Assembly: GCA_913048295.1 (NCBI GenBank)
Contig: CAJWWK010000017.1
Location: forward strand, 1 to 41,389
Direction of reading: 5' to 3'
Length of the DNA: 41,389 nt
Origin: an uncultured Dehalococcoidia bacterium
Lineage (GTDB): Bacteria > Chloroflexota > Dehalococcoidia > Lucifugimonadales > Lucifugimonadaceae
Shown: positions 9,581 through 18,442 of the stretch, one piece after another
How positions within the stretch are numbered: position 1 is the first letter of the stretch
How the letters are laid out: each line of letters opens with the position of its first letter
Position numbers and translations under genes: made by a program
The notes under the pieces: model-generated
What the model saw: only the letters and a program-made list of their open reading frames with translations
What the model was told of the DNA's origin: nothing
Databases searched by the model: none

Positions 9581-9821
9581 ACATCCAGGTGTTGTGTTCA
9601 GTCCGCTTCGTTAACCCCGCCCGGCGCAGCGGGCCGCTGCTACACTCGATTTAGTACCACGACTTTCCAACTGAATTCTTCCTGTAATCATCTGGCTTCG
9701 GTCACCTGGGATTTGCTTCGACAGGCATTCGTGCGCCTCCAGAAAACACCAAAACGCCGCCACGGCCGGGTGCTACAGATTTGTCGGATTTCACAGACGC
9801 AAGATATCGGCTTGGTAAACA

Positions 9822-10112
9822 ATGGACCCTCTAACTCCTGAAGACGTTTCCCACATCGCTCGACTCGCGTACATCAAACTCTCCGGTTCCGAGGCTGAGA
9901 AAATGCGAGTTCAGCTCACGAACATACTCAGTCAATTTCAAGCGCTCGCCTCTGTGGATACAGAAGGTGTCGAGCCAACCGGCCACACCACCGACGTTCA
10001 CTCAATTATGCGCATAGACGAGCCACACCCGCCTCTGGAACGGGAAGACGTGCTCCAGAACGCTCCCGATCGCGATGGCGAATTTATGAGAGTCCGCCCG
10101 GTTCTGGAATAA
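9822..10112 (+). CDS. gatC: Asp/Glu-tRNA amidotransferase subunit C
   Basis: GatC wraps around and stabilises GatA in the GatCAB complex that converts Glu-tRNA(Gln) and/or Asp-tRNA(Asn) to the amidated forms. The 96 residues are of normal length and show the family pattern: LTPEDVSHIARLAYIKLS near the N-terminus, an amphipathic helix around LTNILSQFQALASVDTEGVEPTGH, and the C-terminal REDVLQNAPDRDGEFMRVRPVLE that contacts GatA. gatA follows after 55 nt. gatB is not in this window. The ribosome site is weak. Confidence 0.95.
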   Translation: MDPLTPEDVSHIARLAYIKLSGSEAEKMRVQLTNILSQFQALASVDTEGVEPTGHTTDVHSIMRIDEPHPPLEREDVLQNAPDRDGEFMRVRPVLE

Positions 10113-10167
10113 CGCCACCCACAAAACAAATTTCTGAATAACTGCCCTCAGGTAACACGAATTTCGA

Positions 10168-11649
10168 ATGACAACACGGTCAACCAACTCCGAACTCCAC
10201 TTTGCCACAGCACGCGAACTCCGATCCAGGTTTGATAGCCGGGAACTTTCATCGGTAGAGGCAACGCACCTGATGATCGATCGCATCGAATCGCTCGAAC
10301 CCGATTTAAACTCGTTCATTACTCTCACGCCAGAACGCGCACTGAAGCAGGCGGAGCTCGCCGATCAACGGCTCAGGGGCAGTGGGCAGGAACCAACCGC
10401 CCTCACCGGTGTCCCGGTAATGGTCAAAGACAACTTCTCTACACAAGGTGTTGAAACCACCGCGGCCTCAAAAATCCTCAAGGGATACATCCCTCCGTAC
10501 GACGGCACCGCAGTTCAACTCTTAAAGGAATCAGGCGCAGTAATTCTGGGCAAGGGCAACCTCGACGAGTTCGCCATGGGCTCTTCAAACGAAAATTCCG
10601 CGTTCGGCCCGGTCCACAACCCCTGGAATACCGACCGCGTTCCCGGCGGGAGCTCGGGCGGACCCGGGGCAGCAGTCGCCGCAGGAGAATGTTTCGTCGG
10701 GTTCGGTTCCGATACCGGGGGCAGCATCAGGCAGCCCGCCGCGCTTTGCGGCGTCGTCGGAATGAAGCCAACATACGGCCTTGTGAGCCGGTACGGTCTG
10801 CTCGCATTCGGAAGCTCCCTCGACCAGATCGGCCCCATGACCCGCAGCGTTGCCGACTGCGCCGACGCGCTTAACGTGATCTCGAATCACGACCACCGCG
10901 ATTCGACATCGGTACCCGCACCGTTTGCTGACTTCGGCCACGACCTGGAGGCTGGGGTATCCGGGATGAACATCGGCGTTCCCAGCGAGTACCTGGTCGA
11001 TGGAATCGAACCGGGCGTACGTTCAGCATTCGAAGCGTCATTGAAAACGCTTGAAGATCTCGGAGCCAATATCTCCGAAACCTCTCTGCCGCTGACGGAC
11101 CACGCACTGGCTGTCTACTACATCATCGCCCCTTCTGAAGCGTCTGCTAATCTTTCGCGATACGATGGCGTCAAATACGGCCTCGGCTCCACGGATTCGA
11201 AAACCTCTGCGGAAGCGACCGAATCGGCGCGGGCAGACGGTTTTGGTGAAGAGGTAAAACGCCGAATCCTTCTCGGCACATACGCCCTCTCGGCCGGATA
11301 CCACGATGCCTACTATAAAAAAGCACAGCAGGTCAGGACGCTTATCAGGCGCGAGTTCACCGACGCTTTCCTGAAGTTCGATGCGCTCGTCACGCCCACC
11401 TCACCAGGTGTTGCTTTCAAGATCGGGGATAAGACCGACGATCCGTTCAGGATGTACATGAACGACGTTTGTACCATCCCCGTGAACATCGCGGGTCTCC
11501 CTGCAATATCGATTCCCGGAGGAATGTCAGAAAGTCTTCCGGTCGGGCTTCAGTTCATCGGCCCGCTGTTTGGTGACACTGTGGTAATACAGGCGGCGGC
11601 AGCATACGAACGTGCCACTACATGGCATACGGAACACCCCCCAGTTTAG
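10168..11649 (+). CDS. gatA: Glu-tRNA(Gln) amidotransferase subunit A
   Basis: GatA is the glutaminase subunit of GatCAB, releasing ammonia from glutamine for tunnelling to GatB. Its 493 residues carry the amidase signature with the Ser-cisSer-Lys triad at the expected spacing: Lys87 (PVMVKDNF), Ser162 (PGGSSGGPG) and Ser186 (GSDTGGSIRQP). GMKPTYGLVSRYGLLAFGSSLDQIGPMTRSV follows as in true GatA, which separates it from the second amidase at 14.8 kb. The usual GGSSGGS is here GGSSGGP, a mild change next to the cis-Ser. It is preceded by gatC; an unrelated lipoprotein frame overlaps its last codons. Confidence 0.96.
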   Translation: MTTRSTNSELHFATARELRSRFDSRELSSVEATHLMIDRIESLEPDLNSFITLTPERALKQAELADQRLRGSGQEPTALTGVPVMVKDNFSTQGVETTAASKILKGYIPPYDGTAVQLLKESGAVILGKGNLDEFAMGSSNENSAFGPVHNPWNTDRVPGGSSGGPGAAVAAGECFVGFGSDTGGSIRQPAALCGVVGMKPTYGLVSRYGLLAFGSSLDQIGPMTRSVADCADALNVISNHDHRDSTSVPAPFADFGHDLEAGVSGMNIGVPSEYLVDGIEPGVRSAFEASLKTLEDLGANISETSLPLTDHALAVYYIIAPSEASANLSRYDGVKYGLGSTDSKTSAEATESARADGFGEEVKRRILLGTYALSAGYHDAYYKKAQQVRTLIRREFTDAFLKFDALVTPTSPGVAFKIGDKTDDPFRMYMNDVCTIPVNIAGLPAISIPGGMSESLPVGLQFIGPLFGDTVVIQAAAAYERATTWHTEHPPV

Positions 11650-12197
11650 ACACATTGAGCCCAATTAACTTGTCTGCACAGTACCCCCACGCGATCTCGA
11701 TTAAAATCAGGTCATCCGATGCAAATTCCAGTTCGAGAGCAACCAGCACGCACCCGGCCTGGCCCAGACTTCGCCCCCATCTGATCCTCATCATCGCCGC
11801 GTTGCTTGTCGCGGTGATCCTCGGGTGCACATCTGATGTAGAGCCAACACCCTACGACCGTGACCTCTTCACCCCGATTACGGGGCCGCCGCCGCTTCCG
11901 ATAATCTTTGCGGGCAAGTTCACCGTTGCCGGTGAACCCGGGCCTGCCGACCAGACGATCTATGCAGAGTTCATTCACGGCGGTTCTGGAAATTCAACGA
12001 CACTTGAAGGCGAATACGTCCAGTTGATTCTTGGCCCGGTAAGCGTCGACGATATCGAGCACGGCGTGATCGGCTTCTACCTCGGCACTCGCGAGGGCGA
12101 TCATGTAAAGGCCGATCAAACCTGGGAATGGAGCGCCATAGCACAACCCACCAACCAGGTCCTCGACCTGTCGTTCCCCCACTTGCCAGATAGCTGA
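11622..12197 (+). CDS. Lipoprotein with a beta-rich domain shared with the 2 kb surface protein
   Basis: The frame encodes a membrane-spanning signal (LRPHLILIIAALLVAVILGC) ending in the lipobox-like VILGC, so Cys69 of the full frame would be lipidated. The mature part of about 120 residues (IIFAGKFTVAGEPGPADQTIYAEFI ... GEYVQLILGP ... GVIGFYLG ... LDLSFPHLP) follows the same order of motifs as the two domains of the protein at 0.9-2.1 kb. The start is uncertain: ATG 11622 overlaps gatA by 28 nt, and in-frame TTG codons at 11655 and 11670 are possible; none has a good ribosome site. A start after gatA would still leave an unusually long N-region. It lies between gatA and the carbonic anhydrase-like gene and is likely co-transcribed. 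Function unknown. Confidence 0.7.
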   Translation: MAYGTPPSLDTLSPINLSAQYPHAISIKIRSSDANSSSRATSTHPAWPRLRPHLILIIAALLVAVILGCTSDVEPTPYDRDLFTPITGPPPLPIIFAGKFTVAGEPGPADQTIYAEFIHGGSGNSTTLEGEYVQLILGPVSVDDIEHGVIGFYLGTREGDHVKADQTWEWSAIAQPTNQVLDLSFPHLPDS

Positions 12198-12215
12198 GAC
12201 CGGAGAGCCGACACA

Positions 12216-12734
12216 TTGATCCGAGCACTTGACGGAATAACCCCAAAAATCCACCCAACAGCATTCGTTTCCGAAGCTGCCTATATCGTTGGCGATGTCG
12301 AACTTGGCCCCAACTCAAGCGTGTGGCCCGGGGTGGTAATTCGCGCCGACTCCGGCAAGATTAAAATCGGGGCCGGAACCAACATCCAGGACAATTCTGT
12401 TTTGCATGCCGACGCCGATGCCGAGATCGGCGATAACGTCACGATAGGGCATGGCGTTGTCTGTCACGCCCGGAATATCGGCGACGGGAGCCTGATTGGG
12501 AACGGTTCGACGCTGAACGACGGCGTCGTTCTTGGAGACAACTGCCTTGTCGCTGCCGGAAGTACTGTTACGGAAAACTCCGTGTTTGAGGCACACTCAC
12601 TGGTGCGGGGCACACCCGGAAAAGCGATCGGGAAAATCCGTACGAGACATGCCGAACTAATGAGCCGCGCTGCCGCGTCGTATGTCAACCGAATCGCCCG
12701 CTACACGGCTTCCGGCCTCGCTCACGCCGATTGA
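12216..12734 (+). CDS. Gamma-carbonic anhydrase-like left-handed beta-helix protein
   Basis: A 172-residue protein made of hexapeptide repeats (for example VGDVELGPNSSVWPGVVIRAD, IGDNVTIGHG, VVLGDNCLVAAGSTV) as in the trimeric gamma-carbonic anhydrase family (CamH/YrdA type). The three metal ligands expected at subunit interfaces are present: His64 (VLHADAD), His79 and His84 (IGHGVVCH); Arg43 and Asp45 (IRAD) and Gln58 also match. The start is TTG at 12216 with CGGAG and 8-9 nt spacing. A role in CO2/bicarbonate interconversion is possible, but many members are inactive or act in other ways. It is cytoplasmic and probably in the gatC-gatA transcript. Confidence 0.88.
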   Translation: MIRALDGITPKIHPTAFVSEAAYIVGDVELGPNSSVWPGVVIRADSGKIKIGAGTNIQDNSVLHADADAEIGDNVTIGHGVVCHARNIGDGSLIGNGSTLNDGVVLGDNCLVAAGSTVTENSVFEAHSLVRGTPGKAIGKIRTRHAELMSRAAASYVNRIARYTASGLAHAD

Positions 12735-12762
12735 ACTTAACGCCAGCAAGGAGAACAACCCG

Positions 12763-14436
12763 CTACATCCGCTCCGGCGCGGTCATTCCCATGAGCCCCA
12801 GCGTCCGCCCAAGCACCACTCTAGCCGCGTCGACCAACTGCAGGCGTGCGCGAGAAATTTCAAGTTCCTCGGGTTCGGACGACACGACCCTGCAAGATTC
12901 GTAGAACCTTTGCAGCGACTTCGCCAGATCCATCGCGAAGTGGGGCAGATGATGCGGCTCCAACCTCTCGGCCGAACGCTCCACCACCGCTGGCAACTCG
13001 ATCAACCTGCGGATCAAATCCAGCTCACGCTCGTGGATCAACAGTGAAAGGTCGGCGGAATCGAACCCGATCTTGCGCTCGTCGGCAACCCTGACGATTG
13101 AACACATGCGTGCGTGCGCGTACTGGACGTAATAGACGGGATTCTCGGATGACTGTGACTTTGCCAGCCCGAGGTCGAACTCCATGTGCGATTCGGGAGA
13201 CCGGCTCAGGAAAATAAACCGGCACGCGTCCGCACCAACCTCGTCGAGCAATTCCTCGATCGTCACCATAACGTTGTTGCGTTTGCTGAACTTGACCGAT
13301 TCGCCATCGTCTTTGAAATTGACGATCTGGTTGATGATGATCCTGAGCCGATCGGGGTCGATGCCAAAAGCCTGCATGAGCGCATTCATCCTGGCGACAT
13401 GACCGTGGTGGTCAGCACCCCAAACGTTGATGACCCGATCGAACTTGCGCTCGAAAAACTTCTGGTGGTGATAAGCAATATCCGTCCCAAAATATGTTGG
13501 ACCGCCGCCCCCGCTGCGAATAACAACGATGTCTTCCTCAAGACCCAGCTTTGTTGCCGCGAACCACTTGGCCCCATCGCGCTCAACAATTAACTCGGAA
13601 TCTTCAAGTAGTTCCAGCACCTGCTCGAATCGTCCCGTCCTGAAAAGTTCGCCCTCGTAAAACCACTGGTCATAAGTGACCCCAAGCAATTCGAGCACGC
13701 GGCGAATATCAGCCAGCGTCCGCTTCAATCCCTCGGGCGCAAGTTCGGCTGTCGCATCGGCCCTGTCTTTCGAAACCGCGTTGTCACCCAGGTCATTAAG
13801 TAAATCGGCTGCAAGTTCTTGCAAATACTCGCCCGGGTAAGCTGGGTCGGGAAGTGGAACGTCGTGCCCGGCCGCCTGCATGTACCGGGAATACAGGGTG
13901 TCGTAAAACACCCTCATCTGATTCCCTGCGTCGTTAACGTAGTACTCCCGCTGTACGTCATATCCGGCAGCCTCAAGCACGTTTGCCAGGCTGCTTCCGA
14001 TTACTGCGCCCCGGGCGTGCCCCACGTGGAGCGGCCCGGTCGGGTTCACGCTTACGAATTCAACCTGAACGTTCTTGCCACTACCGACCTCCACCGAACC
14101 GAAGGCGCCGCCGACCTTCCTAACTACATCGACCTGCGACTGAAGCCAGGCAGTCGAAAGCGTGAAGTTCACAAAACCCGGCGCTGCGTGTTCGACTTTG
14201 CCGACCATTTCGTGCTCGGGAACCGCTCCCGATATCGCCTCGGCAATCTGAATCGGGGCCATCCGCATCGTCCGAGCCAACACCAGTGGCAGGCTCGTGC
14301 TGAAATCGCCGTGCTCGGCAAGTTTTGGCCGCTCGATCTTGATTGCAACATCGCCGGCAGCGGGAAGCGCGCCCGATGTCTGGACCGATTCCAGCGCCTC
14401 GGCAACGAGCCTCGCCAGTGTCTCTGTGATCTGCAT
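12763..14436 (-). CDS. argS: Arginyl-tRNA synthetase
   Basis: Class I arginyl-tRNA synthetase, 557 residues. It shows the N-terminal Add-1 domain, the HIGH signature as HVGH (137-140 in NPTGPLHVGHARGAVIG), the WGADHHGH segment, the KMSKS-like loop as KFSKR near residue 380, and the C-terminal DALR anticodon-binding domain ending in the typical LGLMGMTAPERM. The KMSKS Lys that many ArgRS lack is replaced in the usual way. ATG 14436 is the clear start, although no strong Shine-Dalgarno precedes it. It converges with the gamma-CA-like gene with only 28 nt between stops, and diverges from the small gene at 14517. Confidence 0.97.
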   Translation of the reverse strand: MQITETLARLVAEALESVQTSGALPAAGDVAIKIERPKLAEHGDFSTSLPLVLARTMRMAPIQIAEAISGAVPEHEMVGKVEHAAPGFVNFTLSTAWLQSQVDVVRKVGGAFGSVEVGSGKNVQVEFVSVNPTGPLHVGHARGAVIGSSLANVLEAAGYDVQREYYVNDAGNQMRVFYDTLYSRYMQAAGHDVPLPDPAYPGEYLQELAADLLNDLGDNAVSKDRADATAELAPEGLKRTLADIRRVLELLGVTYDQWFYEGELFRTGRFEQVLELLEDSELIVERDGAKWFAATKLGLEEDIVVIRSGGGGPTYFGTDIAYHHQKFFERKFDRVINVWGADHHGHVARMNALMQAFGIDPDRLRIIINQIVNFKDDGESVKFSKRNNVMVTIEELLDEVGADACRFIFLSRSPESHMEFDLGLAKSQSSENPVYYVQYAHARMCSIVRVADERKIGFDSADLSLLIHERELDLIRRLIELPAVVERSAERLEPHHLPHFAMDLAKSLQRFYESCRVVSSEPEELEISRARLQLVDAARVVLGRTLGLMGMTAPERM

Positions 14437-14516
14437 GGAACGATCAGACTAGCACGACCTAAAGAGCACAGGTCTATACTGCCGTGCAACTGAAAAACGT
14501 TTTTTGAGGTCTGCAA

Positions 14517-14765
14517 ATGGCAACGAGTAACGACGCCCAACAATTCGACGAACGCGCACAAGAAAATCGGTTGCATATTTCAATGAGTGACGCCGCTGAA
14601 ATCGGCGGGTTCGCAGAGGCTGTCGCGGCCGCGATTTCGACTATTCGCGGGATCGACACGACAGGGTTTGAGGCTGCGGCTATTTTCGTGCCGACACCTT
14701 CGGGCGGTGGCACCCCAAAAATATTCGGTCACCCACAGGAGCGAGTCGGGCGAGATTCTGACTGA
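14517..14765 (+). CDS. Small GatC/AtzG-like protein preceding an amidase
   Basis: An 82-residue protein with a good ribosome site (GAGG 14506-14509, 7 nt before ATG). Its middle follows the GatC pattern: LHISMSDAAEIGGFAEAV resembles the LxLSxxExxxFAxxL helix, and IRGIDTTGFEAAAIFVPTP resembles the VDTxGVEPTxHxxP segment of GatC. The C-terminal REDxV/FRVPRVL part is not evident, as in AtzG, a short GatC relative that pairs with the amidase AtzE. It ends 2 nt before an amidase gene, just as gatC precedes gatA. I therefore infer a small subunit that stabilises this amidase. The resemblance is by eye, and a lineage-specific unrelated protein remains possible. Confidence 0.65.
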   Translation: MATSNDAQQFDERAQENRLHISMSDAAEIGGFAEAVAAAISTIRGIDTTGFEAAAIFVPTPSGGGTPKIFGHPQERVGRDSD

Positions 14766-14767
14766 AC

Positions 14768-16231
14768 ATGTCGAACATTGAACCAGCTCCGGCACCAGCC
14801 ACTGAACCAGTGTCCACCTACGACTCGATCACCCAGATCGCCCCGAAAATCGAACGTGGGGAACTATCGCCAGTCGAGCTTGTCGAAGCATCACTCAGCC
14901 GAATCTCACAGCACGATTCCGGACCACATGGACTGAACGCCTTTCTCGGTGTCTGGTCCGATCAGGCAATTGCCGACGCTCGTGCAGCCGAAAAAGCCAT
15001 CTCATCCGGCGGCTATCTGGGGCCGCTGCACGGGATTCCAGTCGGACTTAAAGACCTGATCGACGTCGCGGGTCGTGAAACAACAGGTGGTTCGAAAGTC
15101 CTCGCCGGCAATATCGCGAAATCCGATTCAAGGGTCGCCAAAAAACTTCGCGCGGCCGGGGCGATCCTCATCGGAAAGCTCAACCTGGTCGAGTTTGCTA
15201 TCGGAACCACGGGACTGAACCCCACGACCGGCGACGTGAAAAACCCCTGGGACAGAACGCATATCACAGCCGGTTCCAGTTCTGGCTCGGCCGCGGCGGT
15301 CGCATCCGGGATGATCCCCGCCGCGCTGGGTACCGATACTGGCGGCTCCGTGCGTATGCCAGCGTCACTCTGCGGAATTTCCGGGCTCAAACCAACGTAT
15401 GGTCGTGTTTCCAGGTCGGGAGTCCTTGACCTGTCGTGGAGCATGGACCATATCGGCCCCATGACCCGCACGACCGCTGACTGTGCCTTGATGATGAACG
15501 TGCTGGCGGGTCACGATGCAAGTGACCCGGCCTCTTCGCACGAGCCAGTTCCGGATTTCACCTCGGGGCTCACGGAGGGCCTGGAAAGTTTGAAAATCGG
15601 CGTGCCGACCGACTACTTTTTCAGTGATTCGGTCGACTCTGAAGTCCTCGCGTTGGTCCGTACTGCCATCGACCTCATGTCCCGCAACGGTGCCGAAATC
15701 GTTGAACTGCCCATGCCGTGGGCCGAAAAAGGTCGTGCGATAAATCTGGGCGTGATCATCTGCGAGGTTGTTGCAGTTCACGAAAAAATAATCTCCGAGC
15801 ACGCCGATCTGTACACACCCGCCGTGCGGAGCCGAATTCAATCGGGGTTCAATGTCTCGGCAATCGACTACATCAGGGCGCAGCGCGCGCGTCAATGGTT
15901 CAATCATCACATGGCAGAATCGATGCACCAGGTCGATGTCCTGATCACTCCGACAGTGCCAATTCAGACACCCACCATCGCCGATTGCACGCCGTCACCG
16001 GGCAATCCTGGTGGCGGGCTTGAGCTTCCATTGTTTACAGGTGTTTTCGATGTGACCGGCCAGCCGTCACACTCAGTTCCCTGCGGTTTCAGCACCGGCG
16101 GAATGCCGATCGGCATGATGATCACCGGTCACCCGTTTGACGAAGTGACCGTCCTCAGAGTCGGTAGTGCCTACGAAACCCTGACCGACTGGCACCAACG
16201 ACCGCCGGCCGATATTCCGGATGCGACATGA
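14768..16231 (+). CDS. Amidase-signature hydrolase (second GatA paralogue)
   Basis: A 487-residue amidase-signature enzyme. The Ser-cisSer-Lys triad is complete with canonical spacing: Lys95 (PVGLKDLID), Ser170 (TAGSSSGSAAAV) and Ser194 (GTDTGGSVRMPAS). It differs from the GatA in this window in the downstream GRVSRSGVLDLSWSMDHIGPM segment and in its C-terminal half, so a small-molecule amide is a likelier substrate than glutamine for tRNA amidation; the substrate cannot be read from sequence. It follows the GatC-like gene by 2 nt (translational coupling) and overlaps the next gene by the ATGA tetranucleotide. The MFS transporter in the same cluster may import the substrate, which is an inference from linkage. 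Confidence 0.88.
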   Translation: MSNIEPAPAPATEPVSTYDSITQIAPKIERGELSPVELVEASLSRISQHDSGPHGLNAFLGVWSDQAIADARAAEKAISSGGYLGPLHGIPVGLKDLIDVAGRETTGGSKVLAGNIAKSDSRVAKKLRAAGAILIGKLNLVEFAIGTTGLNPTTGDVKNPWDRTHITAGSSSGSAAAVASGMIPAALGTDTGGSVRMPASLCGISGLKPTYGRVSRSGVLDLSWSMDHIGPMTRTTADCALMMNVLAGHDASDPASSHEPVPDFTSGLTEGLESLKIGVPTDYFFSDSVDSEVLALVRTAIDLMSRNGAEIVELPMPWAEKGRAINLGVIICEVVAVHEKIISEHADLYTPAVRSRIQSGFNVSAIDYIRAQRARQWFNHHMAESMHQVDVLITPTVPIQTPTIADCTPSPGNPGGGLELPLFTGVFDVTGQPSHSVPCGFSTGGMPIGMMITGHPFDEVTVLRVGSAYETLTDWHQRPPADIPDAT

Positions 16232-16800
16232 CTCATAACACCCCGGAACAACATACGAAATCAGCGACTGATGGCGGTGAGTCCGGTGAGCCTCCGACCA
16301 AAAAGAGGTTCGAAAGACGAGTAGAGCGAACATCGAGCCTCACCGAGCGCGGTTTCGCCTGTATCGCGCTCGACCGACCAACCGATGGCGTCAATGTCGG
16401 CCATACGCTCAGGGCCGCCCTCGGTTTTGGCGCCCGAATGGTCATCCTCGGGGGTGCGGACCCGAAGATCAACGTGCAGAAACTCTCGACTGACCCTGGC
16501 CGTGCCTACAGGCATGTCCCGGTGCTAGAAGTAGATGAAATTTTCGATGCCATGCCGAACGACTGCACCCCGGTCGCCGTTGAAATAACCGATAACGCTA
16601 CCAACCTGGTCAACTTCGTCCACCCCGAGCGCGCCTGCTATATATTCGGGCCTGAAAACGGCTCTATAAGCTCCAAAATTTTGAACAAATGCCAGTTCAT
16701 CGTGAAAATACCGACAACCATGTCACTGAACCTGGGAATGACGGTCAACATCGTCATGTACGACCGTCTCGCCAAAGCGACCAGAAGTAACGAAGCGTGA
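16228..16800 (+). CDS. SPOUT-family RNA 2'-O-methyltransferase (TrmH/SpoU type)
   Basis: A 190-residue protein with the SpoU/TrmH trefoil-knot motifs: ALDRPTDGVNVGHTLRAALGFGA near residue 47 (motif 1), YIFGPENGSIS (motif 2, cofactor-binding knot) and IPTTMSLNLGMTVNIVMYDRL (motif 3). These enzymes transfer a methyl group from S-adenosylmethionine to a ribose 2'-OH in tRNA or rRNA; the target nucleotide is not evident. The first 35 residues are charged and probably disordered. It overlaps the amidase stop (ATGA at 16228-16231) and the MFS start, so it is part of a tightly coupled operon, although its link with amide metabolism is not obvious. Confidence 0.85.
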   Translation: MTHNTPEQHTKSATDGGESGEPPTKKRFERRVERTSSLTERGFACIALDRPTDGVNVGHTLRAALGFGARMVILGGADPKINVQKLSTDPGRAYRHVPVLEVDEIFDAMPNDCTPVAVEITDNATNLVNFVHPERACYIFGPENGSISSKILNKCQFIVKIPTTMSLNLGMTVNIVMYDRLAKATRSNEA

Positions 16801-18107
16801 AAACTTCCGGAGCCGAAACAGTCGCTGCAGATACGAAACCACGCACCAGGAAAAGGTTCTACGGCTGGAACATCCTTGCAGCCTCGGCGCTTACGAACGG
16901 GTTCGGCGGTTCTCTCCACTGGCAGGGATTCACCGTATTTTTTATCCCCATATCGCAGAGCCTGGGGCTGACCTCGGCCCAAACCGCGATGCCGTTCGCA
17001 CTTTCAAGGGCCGAAAACGGACTGATAGGGCCGCTCACCGGCTGGCTGATCGACCGGTACGGCGTCCGTCGCCTCATGTTTATCGGCACGCTTATGACCG
17101 GAATCGGTTACGTCTGGCTTGCGCAGACCAACACTTTCCTGGCTTTCCTGCTGGTCTACCTGTTCGTAATCTCTATAGGTGCGTCGTCGAGCTTCATGCA
17201 GGCTTCGACCTCTGCGCTTAACACATGGTTCGCCCGCCGTCGCGGAATGGTGATGTCGATCAACAGCGCAGCCTTCCGGTTGGGCGGTGCATTCATGGTT
17301 CCGCTCCTCTCAGTAGCAGTGCTCCGCTGGGGCTGGCAGACGGCTGCATTGTGGGTAGGTGTGGGGATGATCGTATTCATCACGCCACTCGCATTTGTAT
17401 ATAAACGTTCGCCAGAGTCGATGGGGATCGGACCCGATGGTGACCCGCTGAAAAGAAATCCAACCCGGTCGACCGGAACCGCGCCTGAAGACACCGAAAT
17501 CGAGGTTGACGATGACGAGTGGACACCGCGAGACGCGATTCGCACCCGGGCTTTCTGGACGCTCGCTGCGGGAACTGTCCTGAGGATGTCCGTGCACGGC
17601 ACGATCTTCGTGCATTTCGTGCCAATCCTCGTTTGGAAGGGCGAATCACAACAATCTGCCGCCAACCTCATCGGGCTGCTCGCACTGTGCTCCGTCCCGC
17701 TTATCATCCTCTTCGGATGGCTCAGTGACCGCCTGGGCCGCCAGCGACTTCTTGCAGGTTGCTACACCTCTGCCGCGGCATCGCTCATGTTGCTGAACGT
17801 GGTCGACGGTCCGTGGCCAATATTTGCCGCGTTACTTCTCTTTACGGGTACCGAAATCGGGTCGGGACTGAACTGGGCGCTGGTTGGCGATCTGTTCGGA
17901 CGAAGGCGCTTTGCCACCATCCGGGGCATGCTCTCACCTATTTACAATGCCGCGCTGTTCATTACCCCGGTGGCTGCCGGGTGGGTCAAAGACGAAACGG
18001 GTTCATACGAACTCGTTTTATGGACGGGATCCGGGCTGCTCATCGCCGCGGCCCTGGTGTTCCTGTCGGTCAGAAAACCAACGCACCAGCTCCGGTCGGC
18101 CGCCTGA
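16797..18107 (+). CDS. MFS transporter, OFA/monocarboxylate-like
   Basis: A 436-residue protein with about twelve hydrophobic segments and a charged central loop (roughly residues 205-245, with EDTEIEVDDDEW) between halves. The MFS loop 2-3 motif appears as GWLIDRYGVRRLM and again as GWLSDRLGRQRLL. The QGFTVFFIPISQSLGLTSAQ start and the FW after the central loop resemble the oxalate/formate antiporter-like branch that carries organic anions. The start is GTG 16797, overlapping the methyltransferase stop by 4 nt. Substrate unknown; linkage with the amidase suggests an organic acid or amide. Confidence 0.85.
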   Translation: MKTSGAETVAADTKPRTRKRFYGWNILAASALTNGFGGSLHWQGFTVFFIPISQSLGLTSAQTAMPFALSRAENGLIGPLTGWLIDRYGVRRLMFIGTLMTGIGYVWLAQTNTFLAFLLVYLFVISIGASSSFMQASTSALNTWFARRRGMVMSINSAAFRLGGAFMVPLLSVAVLRWGWQTAALWVGVGMIVFITPLAFVYKRSPESMGIGPDGDPLKRNPTRSTGTAPEDTEIEVDDDEWTPRDAIRTRAFWTLAAGTVLRMSVHGTIFVHFVPILVWKGESQQSAANLIGLLALCSVPLIILFGWLSDRLGRQRLLAGCYTSAAASLMLLNVVDGPWPIFAALLLFTGTEIGSGLNWALVGDLFGRRRFATIRGMLSPIYNAALFITPVAAGWVKDETGSYELVLWTGSGLLIAAALVFLSVRKPTHQLRSAA

Positions 18108-18160
18108 TTTCGCAATGAAAAAACCCGCCAGTTGTGACGGGTCATTTCGGTTTTTCCTTA

Positions 18161-18237
18161 TGGTCGGGGCGACAGGATTTGAACCTGTGACCTTTGCACC
18201 CCCAGTGCAATGCGCTACCGGACTGCGCCACGCCCCG
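18161..18237 (-). tRNA. tRNA-Pro (GGG)
   Basis: On the minus strand a full cloverleaf starts at 18237 with acceptor CGGGGCG paired to CGCCCCG, a D-arm GCGCAGTCCGGTAGCGC, an anticodon stem TTGCA/TGCAA enclosing loop CTGGGGG (anticodon GGG), a T-arm with GGTTCAAATCC, discriminator A at 18164 and an encoded CCA (18161-18163). Confidence 0.95.
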
Positions 18238-18327
18238 ATGAGCCAAAGATAACATCGAACTACGCCACATGGCCCACAATATGGGCATTTGTGACCTAAA
18301 AAATCCAGTCGATGTCAATTCGCCAGT

Positions 18328-18336
18328 TGCTATAAT
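18328..18336 (+). promoter_or_regulatory. Extended -10 promoter of prfB
   Basis: TGCTATAAT at 18328-18336 is a consensus extended -10 element. No good -35 box is seen, as is allowed for extended -10 promoters. Transcription would start near 18343, just upstream of the candidate prfB start codons. Confidence 0.55.
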
Positions 18337-18442
18337 TCAGCGGTTGCATCCGCATAAAATCGGCATGGAACAGAAGCAAACCGCCCTGGATTACAAATCG
18401 ACTCCTGCAGCAATGGCGAAACACGAACCAACAACTTCGAAT

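Noticed and set aside
14475-14480. TATACT as a -10 box for the GatC-like gene
   Set aside because: No -35 box or extended -10 element accompanies it.
13819-14493. Plus-strand frame of 224 codons in argS
   Set aside because: It is antisense to conserved ArgRS sequence, including the HVGH region.
18122-18160. Terminator-like ACCCG/CGGGT pair with a T-run after the MFS gene
   Set aside because: The stem has only five solid pairs, a long loop and the T-run is not adjacent, so the evidence is too weak for a feature.
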